DNA from: Panorpa germanica
Taxonomy: Eukaryota; Arthropoda; Insecta; Mecoptera; Panorpidae
Assembly: GCA_963678705.1 (NCBI GenBank)
Contig: OY783212.1
Span: 1 to 64,000 of the forward strand
Direction of reading: 5' to 3'
Length of the DNA: 64,000 nt
Numbering within the stretch: the first letter of the stretch is position 1; every line of letters starts with the position of its first letter. Of this stretch, positions 1 through 15,000 are shown one piece after another. The translations under genes and the position numbers were made by a program. The notes beneath the pieces were generated by a model, which did no database searches, had not been told where the DNA came from, and saw only the letters and a program-made list of their open reading frames with translations.

Positions 1-3000
1 GTTTTTCAAAATGGCCGAGAAAATGGGTTTTTCTTTAATTACAGGTGCACTATGGGTCTAATGGAAATTTGGTAATAGTAATTTTATGTAGAATTTTCTT
101 GCGCATCTTTTTGCCATAGACCACTTTCAAATCCGTTCTATAGTTTAGGAGCTATGGCGAAAAAACCTTTTTTTTTTAATTTTTAAAATATCAAGGTGCG
201 TTCACAACTACACTAATATTATACGTAAAACTTGTATAAGTCACCGACGAATCCAAAAATTTAAACAATCTTGCAATAAGTTAAACGGTTAAGAAGTTAT
301 GCGTTTTTTTTAGTTTACAGGTAAACTATAAGTCTAATAGAAATTTAGTATATGTAATTTTTGTGTAAAATTTTATAGCGCATCTTTTTGCCATAGACTA
401 CTTTTAAATTCGTTGTGTAGTTTAGGAGCTACAGCAAAAAGAAGTTTTTCAAAATGGCCGAGAAAATGGGTTTTTCTTTAATTACAGGTGCACTATGGGT
501 CTAATGGAAATTTGGTAATAGTAATTTTATGTAGAATTTTCTTGCGCATCTTTTTGCCATAGACCACTTTCAAATCCGTTCTATAGTTTAGGAGCTATGG
601 CGAAAAAACCTTTTTTTTTTAATTTTTAAAATATCAAGGTGCGTTCACAACTACACTAATATTATACGTAAAACTTGTATAAGTCACCGACGAATCCAAA
701 AATTTAAACAATCTTGCAATAAGTTAAACGGTTAAGAAGTTATGCGTTTTTTTTAGTTTACAGGTAAACTATAAGTCTAATAGAAATTTAGTATATGTAA
801 TTTTTGTGTAAAATTTTATAGCGCATCTTTTTGCCATAGACTACTTTTAAATTCGTTGTGTAGTTTAGGAGCTACAGCAAAAAGAAGTTTTTCAAAATGG
901 CCGAGAAAATGGGTTTTTCTTTAATTACAGGTGCACTATGGGTCTAATGGAAATTTGGTAATAGTAATTTTATGTAGAATTTTCTTGCGCATCTTTTTGC
1001 CATAGACCACTTTCAAATCCGTTCTATAGTTTAGGAGCTATGGCGAAAAAACCTTTTTTTTTTAATTTTTAAAATATCAAGGTGCGTTCACAACTACACT
1101 AATATTATACGTAAAACTTGTATAAGTCACCGACGAATCCAAAAATTTAAACAATCTTGCAATAAGTTAAACGGTTAAGAAGTTATGCGTTTTTTTTTAG
1201 TTTACAGGTAAACTATAAGTCTAATAGAAATTTAGTATATGTAATTTTTGTGTAAAATTTTATAGCGCATCTTTTTGCCATAGACTACTTTTAAATTCGT
1301 TGTGTAGTTTAGGAGCTACAGCAAAAAGAAGTTTTTCAAAATGGCCGAGAAAATGGGTTTTTCTTTAATTACAGGTGCACTATGGGTCTAATGGAAATTT
1401 GGTAATAGTAATTTTATGTAGAATTTTCTTGCGCATCTTTTTGCCATAGACCACTTTCAAATCCGTTCTATAGTTTAGGAGCTATGGCGAAAAAACCTTT
1501 TTTTTTTAATTTTTAAAATATCAAGGTGCGTTCACAACTACACTAATATTATACGTAAAACTTGTATAAGTCACCGACGAATCCAAAAATTTAAACAATC
1601 TTGCAATAAGTTAAACGGTTAAGAAGTTATGCGTTTTTTTTAGTTTACAGGTAAACTATAAGTCTAATAGAAATTTAGTATATGTAATTTTTGTGTAAAA
1701 TTTTATAGCGCATCTTTTTGCCATAGACTACTTTTAAATTCGTTGTGTAGTTTAGGAGCTACAGCAAAAAGAAGTTTTTCAAAATGGCCGAGAAAATGGG
1801 TTTTTCTTTAATTACAGGTGCACTATGGGTCTAATGGAAATTTGGTAATAGTAATTTTATGTAGAATTTTCTTGCGCATCTTTTTGCCATAGACCACTTT
1901 CAAATCCGTTCTATAGTTTAGGAGCTATGGCGAAAAAACCTTTTTTTTTTAATTTTTAAAATATCAAGGTGCGTTCACAACTACACTAATATTATACGTA
2001 AAACTTGTATAAGTCACCGACGAATCCAAAAATTTAAACAATCTTGCAATAAGTTAAACGGTTAAGAAGTTATGCGTTTTTTTTAGTTTACAGGTAAACT
2101 ATAAGTCTAATAGAAATTTAGTATATGTAATTTTTGTGTAAAATTTTATAGCGCATCTTTTTGCCATAGACTACTTTTAAATTCGTTGTGTAGTTTAGGA
2201 GCTACAGCAAAAAGAAGTTTTTCAAAATGGCCGAGAAAATGGGTTTTTCTTTAATTACAGGTGCACTATGGGTCTAATGGAAATTTGGTAATAGTAATTT
2301 TATGTAGAATTTTCTTGCGCATCTTTTTGCCATAGACCACTTTCAAATCCGTTCTATAGTTTAGGAGCTATGGCGAAAAAACCTTTTTTTTTTAATTTTT
2401 AAAATATCAAGGTGCGTTCACAACTACACTAATATTATACGTAAAACTTGTATAAGTCACCGACGAATCCAAAAATTTAAACAATCTTGCAATAAGTTAA
2501 ACGGTTAAGAAGTTATGCGTTTTTTTTAGTTTACAGGTAAACTATAAGTCTAATAGAAATTTAGTATATGTAATTTTTGTGTAAAATTTTATAGCGCATC
2601 TTTTTGCCATAGACTACTTTTAAATTCGTTGTGTAGTTTAGGAGCTACAGCAAAAAGAAGTTTTTCAAAATGGCCGAGAAAATGGGTTTTTCTTTAATTA
2701 CAGGTGCACTATGGGTCTAATGGAAATTTGGTAATAGTAATTTTATGTAGAATTTTCTTGCGCATCTTTTTGCCATAGACCACTTTCAAATCCGTTCTAT
2801 AGTTTAGGAGCTATGGCGAAAAAACCTTTTTTTTTTAATTTTTAAAATATCAAGGTGCGTTCACAACTACACTAATATTATACGTAAAACTTGTATAAGT
2901 CACCGACGAATCCAAAAATTTAAACAATCTTGCAATAAGTTAAACGGTTAAGAAGTTATGCGTTTTTTTTAGTTTACAGGTAAACTATAAGTCTAATAGA

Positions 3001-6000
3001 AATTTAGTATATGTAATTTTTGTGTAAAATTTTATAGCGCATCTTTTTGCCATAGACTACTTTTAAATTCGTTGTGTAGTTTAGGAGCTACAGCAAAAAG
3101 AAGTTTTTCAAAATGGCCGAGAAAATGGGTTTTTCTTTAATTACAGGTGCACTATGGGTCTAATGGAAATTTGGTAATAGTAATTTTATGTAGAATTTTC
3201 TTGCGCATCTTTTTGCCATAGACCACTTTCAAATCCGTTCTATAGTTTAGGAGCTATGGCGAAAAAACCTTTTTTTTTTAATTTTTAAAATATCAAGGTG
3301 CGTTCACAACTACACTAATATTATACGTAAAACTTGTATAAGTCACCGACGAATCCAAAAATTTAAACAATCTTGCAATAAGTTAAACGGTTAAGAAGTT
3401 ATGCGTTTTTTTTAGTTTACAGGTAAACTATAAGTCTAATAGAAATTTAGTATATGTAATTTTTGTGTAAAATTTTATAGCGCATCTTTTTGCCATAGAC
3501 TACTTTTAAATTCGTTGTGTAGTTTAGGAGCTACAGCAAAAAGAAGTTTTTCAAAATGGCCGAGAAAATGGGTTTTTCTTTAATTACAGGTGCACTATGG
3601 GTCTAATGGAAATTTGGTAATAGTAATTTTATGTAGAATTTTCTTGCGCATCTTTTTGCCATAGACCACTTTCAAATCCGTTCTATAGTTTAGGAGCTAT
3701 GGCGAAAAAACCTTTTTTTTTTAATTTTTAAAATATCAAGGTGCGTTCACAACTACACTAATATTATACGTAAAACTTGTATAAGTCACCGACGAATCCA
3801 AAAATTTAAACAATCTTGCAATAAGTTAAACGGTTAAGAAGTTATGCGTTTTTTTTAGTTTACAGGTAAACTATAAGTCTAATAGAAATTTAGTATATGT
3901 AATTTTTGTGTAAAATTTTATAGCGCATCTTTTTGCCATAGACTACTTTTAAATTCGTTGTGTAGTTTAGGAGCTACAGCAAAAAGAAGTTTTTCAAAAT
4001 GGCCGAGAAAATGGGTTTTTCTTTAATTACAGGTGCACTATGGGTCTAATGGAAATTTGGTAATAGTAATTTTATGTAGAATTTTCTTGCGCATCTTTTT
4101 GCCATAGACCACTTTCAAATCCGTTCTATAGTTTAGGAGCTATGGCGAAAAAACCTTTTTTTTTTAATTTTTAAAATATCAAGGTGCGTTCACAACTACA
4201 CTAATATTATACGTAAAACTTGTATAAGTCACCGACGAATCCAAAAATTTAAACAATCTTGCAATAAGTTAAACGGTTAAGAAGTTATGCGTTTTTTTTA
4301 GTTTACAGGTAAACTATAAGTCTAATAGAAATTTAGTATATGTAATTTTTGTGTAAAATTTTATAGCGCATCTTTTTGCCATAGACTACTTTTAAATTCG
4401 TTGTGTAGTTTAGGAGCTACAGCAAAAAGAAGTTTTTCAAAATGGCCGAGAAAATGGGTTTTTCTTTAATTACAGGTGCACTATGGGTCTAATGGAAATT
4501 TGGTAATAGTAATTTTATGTAGAATTTTCTTGCGCATCTTTTTGCCATAGACCACTTTCAAATCCGTTCTATAGTTTAGGAGCTATGGCGAAAAAACCTT
4601 TTTTTTTTAATTTTTAAAATATCAAGGTGCGTTCACAACTACACTAATATTATACGTAAAACTTGTATAAGTCACCGACGAATCCAAAAATTTAAACAAT
4701 CTTGCAATAAGTTAAACGGTTAAGAAGTTATGCGTTTTTTTTAGTTTACAGGTAAACTATAAGTCTAATAGAAATTTAGTATATGTAATTTTTGTGTAAA
4801 ATTTTATAGCGCATCTTTTTGCCATAGACTACTTTTAAATTCGTTGTGTAGTTTAGGAGCTACAGCAAAAAGAAGTTTTTCAAAATGGCCGAGAAAATGG
4901 GTTTTTCTTTAATTACAGGTGCACTATGGGTCTAATGGAAATTTGGTAATAGTAATTTTATGTAGAATTTTCTTGCGCATCTTTTTGCCATAGACCACTT
5001 TCAAATCCGTTCTATAGTTTAGGAGCTATGGCGAAAAAACCTTTTTTTTTTAATTTTTAAAATATCAAGGTGCGTTCACAACTACACTAATATTATACGT
5101 AAAACTTGTATAAGTCACCGACGAATCCAAAAATTTAAACAATCTTGCAATAAGTTAAACGGTTAAGAAGTTATGCGTTTTTTTTAGTTTACAGGTAAAC
5201 TATAAGTCTAATAGAAATTTAGTATATGTAATTTTTGTGTAAAATTTTATAGCGCATCTTTTTGCCATAGACTACTTTTAAATTCGTTGTGTAGTTTAGG
5301 AGCTACAGCAAAAAGAAGTTTTTCAAAATGGCCGAGAAAATGGGTTTTTCTTTAATTACAGGTGCACTATGGGTCTAATGGAAATTTGGTAATAGTAATT
5401 TTATGTAGAATTTTCTTGCGCATCTTTTTGCCATAGACCACTTTCAAATCCGTTCTATAGTTTAGGAGCTATGGCGAAAAAACCTTTTTTTTTTAATTTT
5501 TAAAATATCAAGGTGCGTTCACAACTACACTAATATTATACGTAAAACTTGTATAAGTCACCGACGAATCCAAAAATTTAAACAATCTTGCAATAAGTTA
5601 AACGGTTAAGAAGTTATGCGTTTTTTTTAGTTTACAGGTAAACTATAAGTCTAATAGAAATTTAGTATATGTAATTTTTGTGTAAAATTTTATAGCGCAT
5701 CTTTTTGCCATAGACTACTTTTAAATTCGTTGTGTAGTTTAGGAGCTACAGCAAAAAGAAGTTTTTCAAAATGGCCGAGAAAATGGGTTTTTCTTTAATT
5801 ACAGGTGCACTATGGGTCTAATGGAAATTTGGTAATAGTAATTTTATGTAGAATTTTCTTGCGCATCTTTTTGCCATAGACCACTTTCAAATCCGTTCTA
5901 TAGTTTAGGAGCTATGGCGAAAAAACCTTTTTTTTTTAATTTTTAAAATATCAAGGTGCGTTCACAACTACACTAATATTATACGTAAAACTTGTATAAG

Positions 6001-9000
6001 TCACCGACGAATCCAAAAATTTAAACAATCTTGCAATAAGTTAAACGGTTAAGAAGTTATGCGTTTTTTTTAGTTTACAGGTAAACTATAAGTCTAATAG
6101 AAATTTAGTATATGTAATTTTTGTGTAAAATTTTATAGCGCATCTTTTTGCCATAGACTACTTTTAAATTCGTTGTGTAGTTTAGGAGCTACAGCAAAAA
6201 GAAGTTTTTCAAAATGGCCGAGAAAATGGGTTTTTCTTTAATTACAGGTGCACTATGGGTCTAATGGAAATTTGGTAATAGTAATTTTATGTAGAATTTT
6301 CTTGCGCATCTTTTTGCCATAGACCACTTTCAAATCCGTTCTATAGTTTAGGAGCTATGGCGAAAAAACCTTTTTTTTTTAATTTTTAAAATATCAAGGT
6401 GCGTTCACAACTACACTAATATTATACGTAAAACTTGTATAAGTCACCGACGAATCCAAAAATTTAAACAATCTTGCAATAAGTTAAACGGTTAAGAAGT
6501 TATGCGTTTTTTTTAGTTTACAGGTAAACTATAAGTCTAATAGAAATTTAGTATATGTAATTTTTGTGTAAAATTTTATAGCGCATCTTTTTGCCATAGA
6601 CTACTTTTAAATTCGTTGTGTAGTTTAGGAGCTACAGCAAAAAGAAGTTTTTCAAAATGGCCGAGAAAATGGGTTTTTCTTTAATTACAGGTGCACTATG
6701 GGTCTAATGGAAATTTGGTAATAGTAATTTTATGTAGAATTTTCTTGCGCATCTTTTTGCCATAGACCACTTTCAAATCCGTTCTATAGTTTAGGAGCTA
6801 TGGCGAAAAAACCTTTTTTTTTTAATTTTTAAAATATCAAGGTGCGTTCACAACTACACTAATATTATACGTAAAACTTGTATAAGTCACCGACGAATCC
6901 AAAAATTTAAACAATCTTGCAATAAGTTAAACGGTTAAGAAGTTATGCGTTTTTTTTAGTTTACAGGTAAACTATAAGTCTAATAGAAATTTAGTATATG
7001 TAATTTTTGTGTAAAATTTTATAGCGCATCTTTTTGCCATAGACTACTTTTAAATTCGTTGTGTAGTTTAGGAGCTACAGCAAAAAGAAGTTTTTCAAAA
7101 TGGCCGAGAAAATGGGTTTTTCTTTAATTACAGGTGCACTATGGGTCTAATGGAAATTTGGTAATAGTAATTTTATGTAGAATTTTCTTGCGCATCTTTT
7201 TGCCATAGACCACTTTCAAATCCGTTCTATAGTTTAGGAGCTATGGCGAAAAAACCTTTTTTTTTTAATTTTTAAAATATCAAGGTGCGTTCACAACTAC
7301 ACTAATATTATACGTAAAACTTGTATAAGTCACCGACGAATCCAAAAATTTAAACAATCTTGCAATAAGTTAAACGGTTAAGAAGTTATGCGTTTTTTTT
7401 AGTTTACAGGTAAACTATAAGTCTAATAGAAATTTAGTATATGTAATTTTTGTGTAAAATTTTATAGCGCATCTTTTTGCCATAGACTACTTTTAAATTC
7501 GTTGTGTAGTTTAGGAGCTACAGCAAAAAGAAGTTTTTCAAAATGGCCGAGAAAATGGGTTTTTCTTTAATTACAGGTGCACTATGGGTCTAATGGAAAT
7601 TTGGTAATAGTAATTTTATGTAGAATTTTCTTGCGCATCTTTTTGCCATAGACCACTTTCAAATCCGTTCTATAGTTTAGGAGCTATGGCGAAAAAACCT
7701 TTTTTTTTTAATTTTTAAAATATCAAGGTGCGTTCACAACTACACTAATATTATACGTAAAACTTGTATAAGTCACCGACGAATCCAAAAATTTAAACAA
7801 TCTTGCAATAAGTTAAACGGTTAAGAAGTTATGCGTTTTTTTTAGTTTACAGGTAAACTATAAGTCTAATAGAAATTTAGTATATGTAATTTTTGTGTAA
7901 AATTTTATAGCGCATCTTTTTGCCATAGACTACTTTTAAATTCGTTGTGTAGTTTAGGAGCTACAGCAAAAAGAAGTTTTTCAAAATGGCCGAGAAAATG
8001 GGTTTTTCTTTAATTACAGGTGCACTATGGGTCTAATGGAAATTTGGTAATAGTAATTTTATGTAGAATTTTCTTGCGCATCTTTTTGCCATAGACCACT
8101 TTCAAATCCGTTCTATAGTTTAGGAGCTATGGCGAAAAAACCTTTTTTTTTTAATTTTTAAAATATCAAGGTGCGTTCACAACTACACTAATATTATACG
8201 TAAAACTTGTATAAGTCACCGACGAATCCAAAAATTTAAACAATCTTGCAATAAGTTAAACGGTTAAGAAGTTATGCGTTTTTTTTAGTTTACAGGTAAA
8301 CTATAAGTCTAATAGAAATTTAGTATATGTAATTTTTGTGTAAAATTTTATAGCGCATCTTTTTGCCATAGACTACTTTTAAATTCGTTGTGTAGTTTAG
8401 GAGCTACAGCAAAAAGAAGTTTTTCAAAATGGCCGAGAAAATGGGTTTTTCTTTAATTACAGGTGCACTATGGGTCTAATGGAAATTTGGTAATAGTAAT
8501 TTTATGTAGAATTTTCTTGCGCATCTTTTTGCCATAGACCACTTTCAAATCCGTTCTATAGTTTAGGAGCTATGGCGAAAAAACCTTTTTTTTTTAATTT
8601 TTAAAATATCAAGGTGCGTTCACAACTACACTAATATTATACGTAAAACTTGTATAAGTCACCGACGAATCCAAAAATTTAAACAATCTTGCAATAAGTT
8701 AAACGGTTAAGAAGTTATGCGTTTTTTTTAGTTTACAGGTAAACTATAAGTCTAATAGAAATTTAGTATATGTAATTTTTGTGTAAAATTTTATAGCGCA
8801 TCTTTTTGCCATAGACTACTTTTAAATTCGTTGTGTAGTTTAGGAGCTACAGCAAAAAGAAGTTTTTCAAAATGGCCGAGAAAATGGGTTTTTCTTTAAT
8901 TACAGGTGCACTATGGGTCTAATGGAAATTTGGTAATAGTAATTTTATGTAGAATTTTCTTGCGCATCTTTTTGCCATAGACCACTTTCAAATCCGTTCT

Positions 9001-12000
9001 ATAGTTTAGGAGCTATGGCGAAAAAACCTTTTTTTTTTAATTTTTAAAATATCAAGGTGCGTTCACAACTACACTAATATTATACGTAAAACTTGTATAA
9101 GTCACCGACGAATCCAAAAATTTAAACAATCTTGCAATAAGTTAAACGGTTAAGAAGTTATGCGTTTTTTTTAGTTTACAGGTAAACTATAAGTCTAATA
9201 GAAATTTAGTATATGTAATTTTTGTGTAAAATTTTATAGCGCATCTTTTTGCCATAGACTACTTTTAAATTCGTTGTGTAGTTTAGGAGCTACAGCAAAA
9301 AGAAGTTTTTCAAAATGGCCGAGAAAATGGGTTTTTCTTTAATTACAGGTGCACTATGGGTCTAATGGAAATTTGGTAATAGTAATTTTATGTAGAATTT
9401 TCTTGCGCATCTTTTTGCCATAGACCACTTTCAAATCCGTTCTATAGTTTAGGAGCTATGGCGAAAAAACCTTTTTTTTTTAATTTTTAAAATATCAAGG
9501 TGCGTTCACAACTACACTAATATTATACGTAAAACTTGTATAAGTCACCGACGAATCCAAAAATTTAAACAATCTTGCAATAAGTTAAACGGTTAAGAAG
9601 TTATGCGTTTTTTTTAGTTTACAGGTAAACTATAAGTCTAATAGAAATTTAGTATATGTAATTTTTGTGTAAAATTTTATAGCGCATCTTTTTGCCATAG
9701 ACTACTTTTAAATTCGTTGTGTAGTTTAGGAGCTACAGCAAAAAGAAGTTTTTCAAAATGGCCGAGAAAATGGGTTTTTCTTTAATTACAGGTGCACTAT
9801 GGGTCTAATGGAAATTTGGTAATAGTAATTTTATGTAGAATTTTCTTGCGCATCTTTTTGCCATAGACCACTTTCAAATCCGTTCTATAGTTTAGGAGCT
9901 ATGGCGAAAAAACCTTTTTTTTTTAATTTTTAAAATATCAAGGTGCGTTCACAACTACACTAATATTATACGTAAAACTTGTATAAGTCACCGACGAATC
10001 CAAAAATTTAAACAATCTTGCAATAAGTTAAACGGTTAAGAAGTTATGCGTTTTTTTTAGTTTACAGGTAAACTATAAGTCTAATAGAAATTTAGTATAT
10101 GTAATTTTTGTGTAAAATTTTATAGCGCATCTTTTTGCCATAGACTACTTTTAAATTCGTTGTGTAGTTTAGGAGCTACAGCAAAAAGAAGTTTTTCAAA
10201 ATGGCCGAGAAAATGGGTTTTTCTTTAATTACAGGTGCACTATGGGTCTAATGGAAATTTGGTAATAGTAATTTTATGTAGAATTTTCTTGCGCATCTTT
10301 TTGCCATAGACCACTTTCAAATCCGTTCTATAGTTTAGGAGCTATGGCGAAAAAACCTTTTTTTTTTAATTTTTAAAATATCAAGGTGCGTTCACAACTA
10401 CACTAATATTATACGTAAAACTTGTATAAGTCACCGACGAATCCAAAAATTTAAACAATCTTGCAATAAGTTAAACGGTTAAGAAGTTATGCGTTTTTTT
10501 TAGTTTACAGGTAAACTATAAGTCTAATAGAAATTTAGTATATGTAATTTTTGTGTAAAATTTTATAGCGCATCTTTTTGCCATAGACTACTTTTAAATT
10601 CGTTGTGTAGTTTAGGAGCTACAGCAAAAAGAAGTTTTTCAAAATGGCCGAGAAAATGGGTTTTTCTTTAATTACAGGTGCACTATGGGTCTAATGGAAA
10701 TTTGGTAATAGTAATTTTATGTAGAATTTTCTTGCGCATCTTTTTGCCATAGACCACTTTCAAATCCGTTCTATAGTTTAGGAGCTATGGCGAAAAAACC
10801 TTTTTTTTTTAATTTTTAAAATATCAAGGTGCGTTCACAACTACACTAATATTATACGTAAAACTTGTATAAGTCACCGACGAATCCAAAAATTTAAACA
10901 ATCTTGCAATAAGTTAAACGGTTAAGAAGTTATGCGTTTTTTTTAGTTTACAGGTAAACTATAAGTCTAATAGAAATTTAGTATATGTAATTTTTGTGTA
11001 AAATTTTATAGCGCATCTTTTTGCCATAGACTACTTTTAAATTCGTTGTGTAGTTTAGGAGCTACAGCAAAAAGAAGTTTTTCAAAATGGCCGAGAAAAT
11101 GGGTTTTTCTTTAATTACAGGTGCACTATGGGTCTAATGGAAATTTGGTAATAGTAATTTTATGTAGAATTTTCTTGCGCATCTTTTTGCCATAGACCAC
11201 TTTCAAATCCGTTCTATAGTTTAGGAGCTATGGCGAAAAAACCTTTTTTTTTTAATTTTTAAAATATCAAGGTGCGTTCACAACTACACTAATATTATAC
11301 GTAAAACTTGTATAAGTCACCGACGAATCCAAAAATTTAAACAATCTTGCAATAAGTTAAACGGTTAAGAAGTTATGCGTTTTTTTTAGTTTACAGGTAA
11401 ACTATAAGTCTAATAGAAATTTAGTATATGTAATTTTTGTGTAAAATTTTATAGCGCATCTTTTTGCCATAGACTACTTTTAAATTCGTTGTGTAGTTTA
11501 GGAGCTACAGCAAAAAGAAGTTTTTCAAAATGGCCGAGAAAATGGGTTTTTCTTTAATTACAGGTGCACTATGGGTCTAATGGAAATTTGGTAATAGTAA
11601 TTTTATGTAGAATTTTCTTGCGCATCTTTTTGCCATAGACCACTTTCAAATCCGTTCTATAGTTTAGGAGCTATGGCGAAAAAACCTTTTTTTTTTAATT
11701 TTTAAAATATCAAGGTGCGTTCACAACTACACTAATATTATACGTAAAACTTGTATAAGTCACCGACGAATCCAAAAATTTAAACAATCTTGCAATAAGT
11801 TAAACGGTTAAGAAGTTATGCGTTTTTTTTAGTTTACAGGTAAACTATAAGTCTAATAGAAATTTAGTATATGTAATTTTTGTGTAAAATTTTATAGCGC
11901 ATCTTTTTGCCATAGACTACTTTTAAATTCGTTGTGTAGTTTAGGAGCTACAGCAAAAAGAAGTTTTTCAAAATGGCCGAGAAAATGGGTTTTTCTTTAA

Positions 12001-15000
12001 TTACAGGTGCACTATGGGTCTAATGGAAATTTGGTAATAGTAATTTTATGTAGAATTTTCTTGCGCATCTTTTTGCCATAGACCACTTTCAAATCCGTTC
12101 TATAGTTTAGGAGCTATGGCGAAAAAACCTTTTTTTTTTAATTTTTAAAATATCAAGGTGCGTTCACAACTACACTAATATTATACGTAAAACTTGTATA
12201 AGTCACCGACGAATCCAAAAATTTAAACAATCTTGCAATAAGTTAAACGGTTAAGAAGTTATGCGTTTTTTTTAGTTTACAGGTAAACTATAAGTCTAAT
12301 AGAAATTTAGTATATGTAATTTTTGTGTAAAATTTTATAGCGCATCTTTTTGCCATAGACTACTTTTAAATTCGTTGTGTAGTTTAGGAGCTACAGCAAA
12401 AAGAAGTTTTTCAAAATGGCCGAGAAAATGGGTTTTTCTTTAATTACAGGTGCACTATGGGTCTAATGGAAATTTGGTAATAGTAATTTTATGTAGAATT
12501 TTCTTGCGCATCTTTTTGCCATAGACCACTTTCAAATCCGTTCTATAGTTTAGGAGCTATGGCGAAAAAACCTTTTTTTTTTAATTTTTAAAATATCAAG
12601 GTGCGTTCACAACTACACTAATATTATACGTAAAACTTGTATAAGTCACCGACGAATCCAAAAATTTAAACAATCTTGCAATAAGTTAAACGGTTAAGAA
12701 GTTATGCGTTTTTTTTAGTTTACAGGTAAACTATAAGTCTAATAGAAATTTAGTATATGTAATTTTTGTGTAAAATTTTATAGCGCATCTTTTTGCCATA
12801 GACTACTTTTAAATTCGTTGTGTAGTTTAGGAGCTACAGCAAAAAGAAGTTTTTCAAAATGGCCGAGAAAATGGGTTTTTCTTTAATTACAGGTGCACTA
12901 TGGGTCTAATGGAAATTTGGTAATAGTAATTTTATGTAGAATTTTCTTGCGCATCTTTTTGCCATAGACCACTTTCAAATCCGTTCTATAGTTTAGGAGC
13001 TATGGCGAAAAAACCTTTTTTTTTTAATTTTTAAAATATCAAGGTGCGTTCACAACTACACTAATATTATACGTAAAACTTGTATAAGTCACCGACGAAT
13101 CCAAAAATTTAAACAATCTTGCAATAAGTTAAACGGTTAAGAAGTTATGCGTTTTTTTTAGTTTACAGGTAAACTATAAGTCTAATAGAAATTTAGTATA
13201 TGTAATTTTTGTGTAAAATTTTATAGCGCATCTTTTTGCCATAGACTACTTTTAAATTCGTTGTGTAGTTTAGGAGCTACAGCAAAAAGAAGTTTTTCAA
13301 AATGGCCGAGAAAATGGGTTTTTCTTTAATTACAGGTGCACTATGGGTCTAATGGAAATTTGGTAATAGTAATTTTATGTAGAATTTTCTTGCGCATCTT
13401 TTTGCCATAGACCACTTTCAAATCCGTTCTATAGTTTAGGAGCTATGGCGAAAAAACCTTTTTTTTTTAATTTTTAAAATATCAAGGTGCGTTCACAACT
13501 ACACTAATATTATACGTAAAACTTGTATAAGTCACCGACGAATCCAAAAATTTAAACAATCTTGCAATAAGTTAAACGGTTAAGAAGTTATGCGTTTTTT
13601 TTAGTTTACAGGTAAACTATAAGTCTAATAGAAATTTAGTATATGTAATTTTTGTGTAAAATTTTATAGCGCATCTTTTTGCCATAGACTACTTTTAAAT
13701 TCGTTGTGTAGTTTAGGAGCTACAGCAAAAAGAAGTTTTTCAAAATGGCCGAGAAAATGGGTTTTTCTTTAATTACAGGTGCACTATGGGTCTAATGGAA
13801 ATTTGGTAATAGTAATTTTATGTAGAATTTTCTTGCGCATCTTTTTGCCATAGACCACTTTCAAATCCGTTCTATAGTTTAGGAGCTATGGCGAAAAAAC
13901 CTTTTTTTTTTAATTTTTAAAATATCAAGGTGCGTTCACAACTACACTAATATTATACGTAAAACTTGTATAAGTCACCGACGAATCCAAAAATTTAAAC
14001 AATCTTGCAATAAGTTAAACGGTTAAGAAGTTATGCGTTTTTTTTAGTTTACAGGTAAACTATAAGTCTAATAGAAATTTAGTATATGTAATTTTTGTGT
14101 AAAATTTTATAGCGCATCTTTTTGCCATAGACTACTTTTAAATTCGTTGTGTAGTTTAGGAGCTACAGCAAAAAGAAGTTTTTCAAAATGGCCGAGAAAA
14201 TGGGTTTTTCTTTAATTACAGGTGCACTATGGGTCTAATGGAAATTTGGTAATAGTAATTTTATGTAGAATTTTCTTGCGCATCTTTTTGCCATAGACCA
14301 CTTTCAAATCCGTTCTATAGTTTAGGAGCTATGGCGAAAAAACCTTTTTTTTTTAATTTTTAAAATATCAAGGTGCGTTCACAACTACACTAATATTATA
14401 CGTAAAACTTGTATAAGTCACCGACGAATCCAAAAATTTAAACAATCTTGCAATAAGTTAAACGGTTAAGAAGTTATGCGTTTTTTTTAGTTTACAGGTA
14501 AACTATAAGTCTAATAGAAATTTAGTATATGTAATTTTTGTGTAAAATTTTATAGCGCATCTTTTTGCCATAGACTACTTTTAAATTCGTTGTGTAGTTT
14601 AGGAGCTACAGCAAAAAGAAGTTTTTCAAAATGGCCGAGAAAATGGGTTTTTCTTTAATTACAGGTGCACTATGGGTCTAATGGAAATTTGGTAATAGTA
14701 ATTTTATGTAGAATTTTCTTGCGCATCTTTTTGCCATAGACCACTTTCAAATCCGTTCTATAGTTTAGGAGCTATGGCGAAAAAACCTTTTTTTTTTAAT
14801 TTTTAAAATATCAAGGTGCGTTCACAACTACACTAATATTATACGTAAAACTTGTATAAGTCACCGACGAATCCAAAAATTTAAACAATCTTGCAATAAG
14901 TTAAACGGTTAAGAAGTTATGCGTTTTTTTTAGTTTACAGGTAAACTATAAGTCTAATAGAAATTTAGTATATGTAATTTTTGTGTAAAATTTTATAGCG

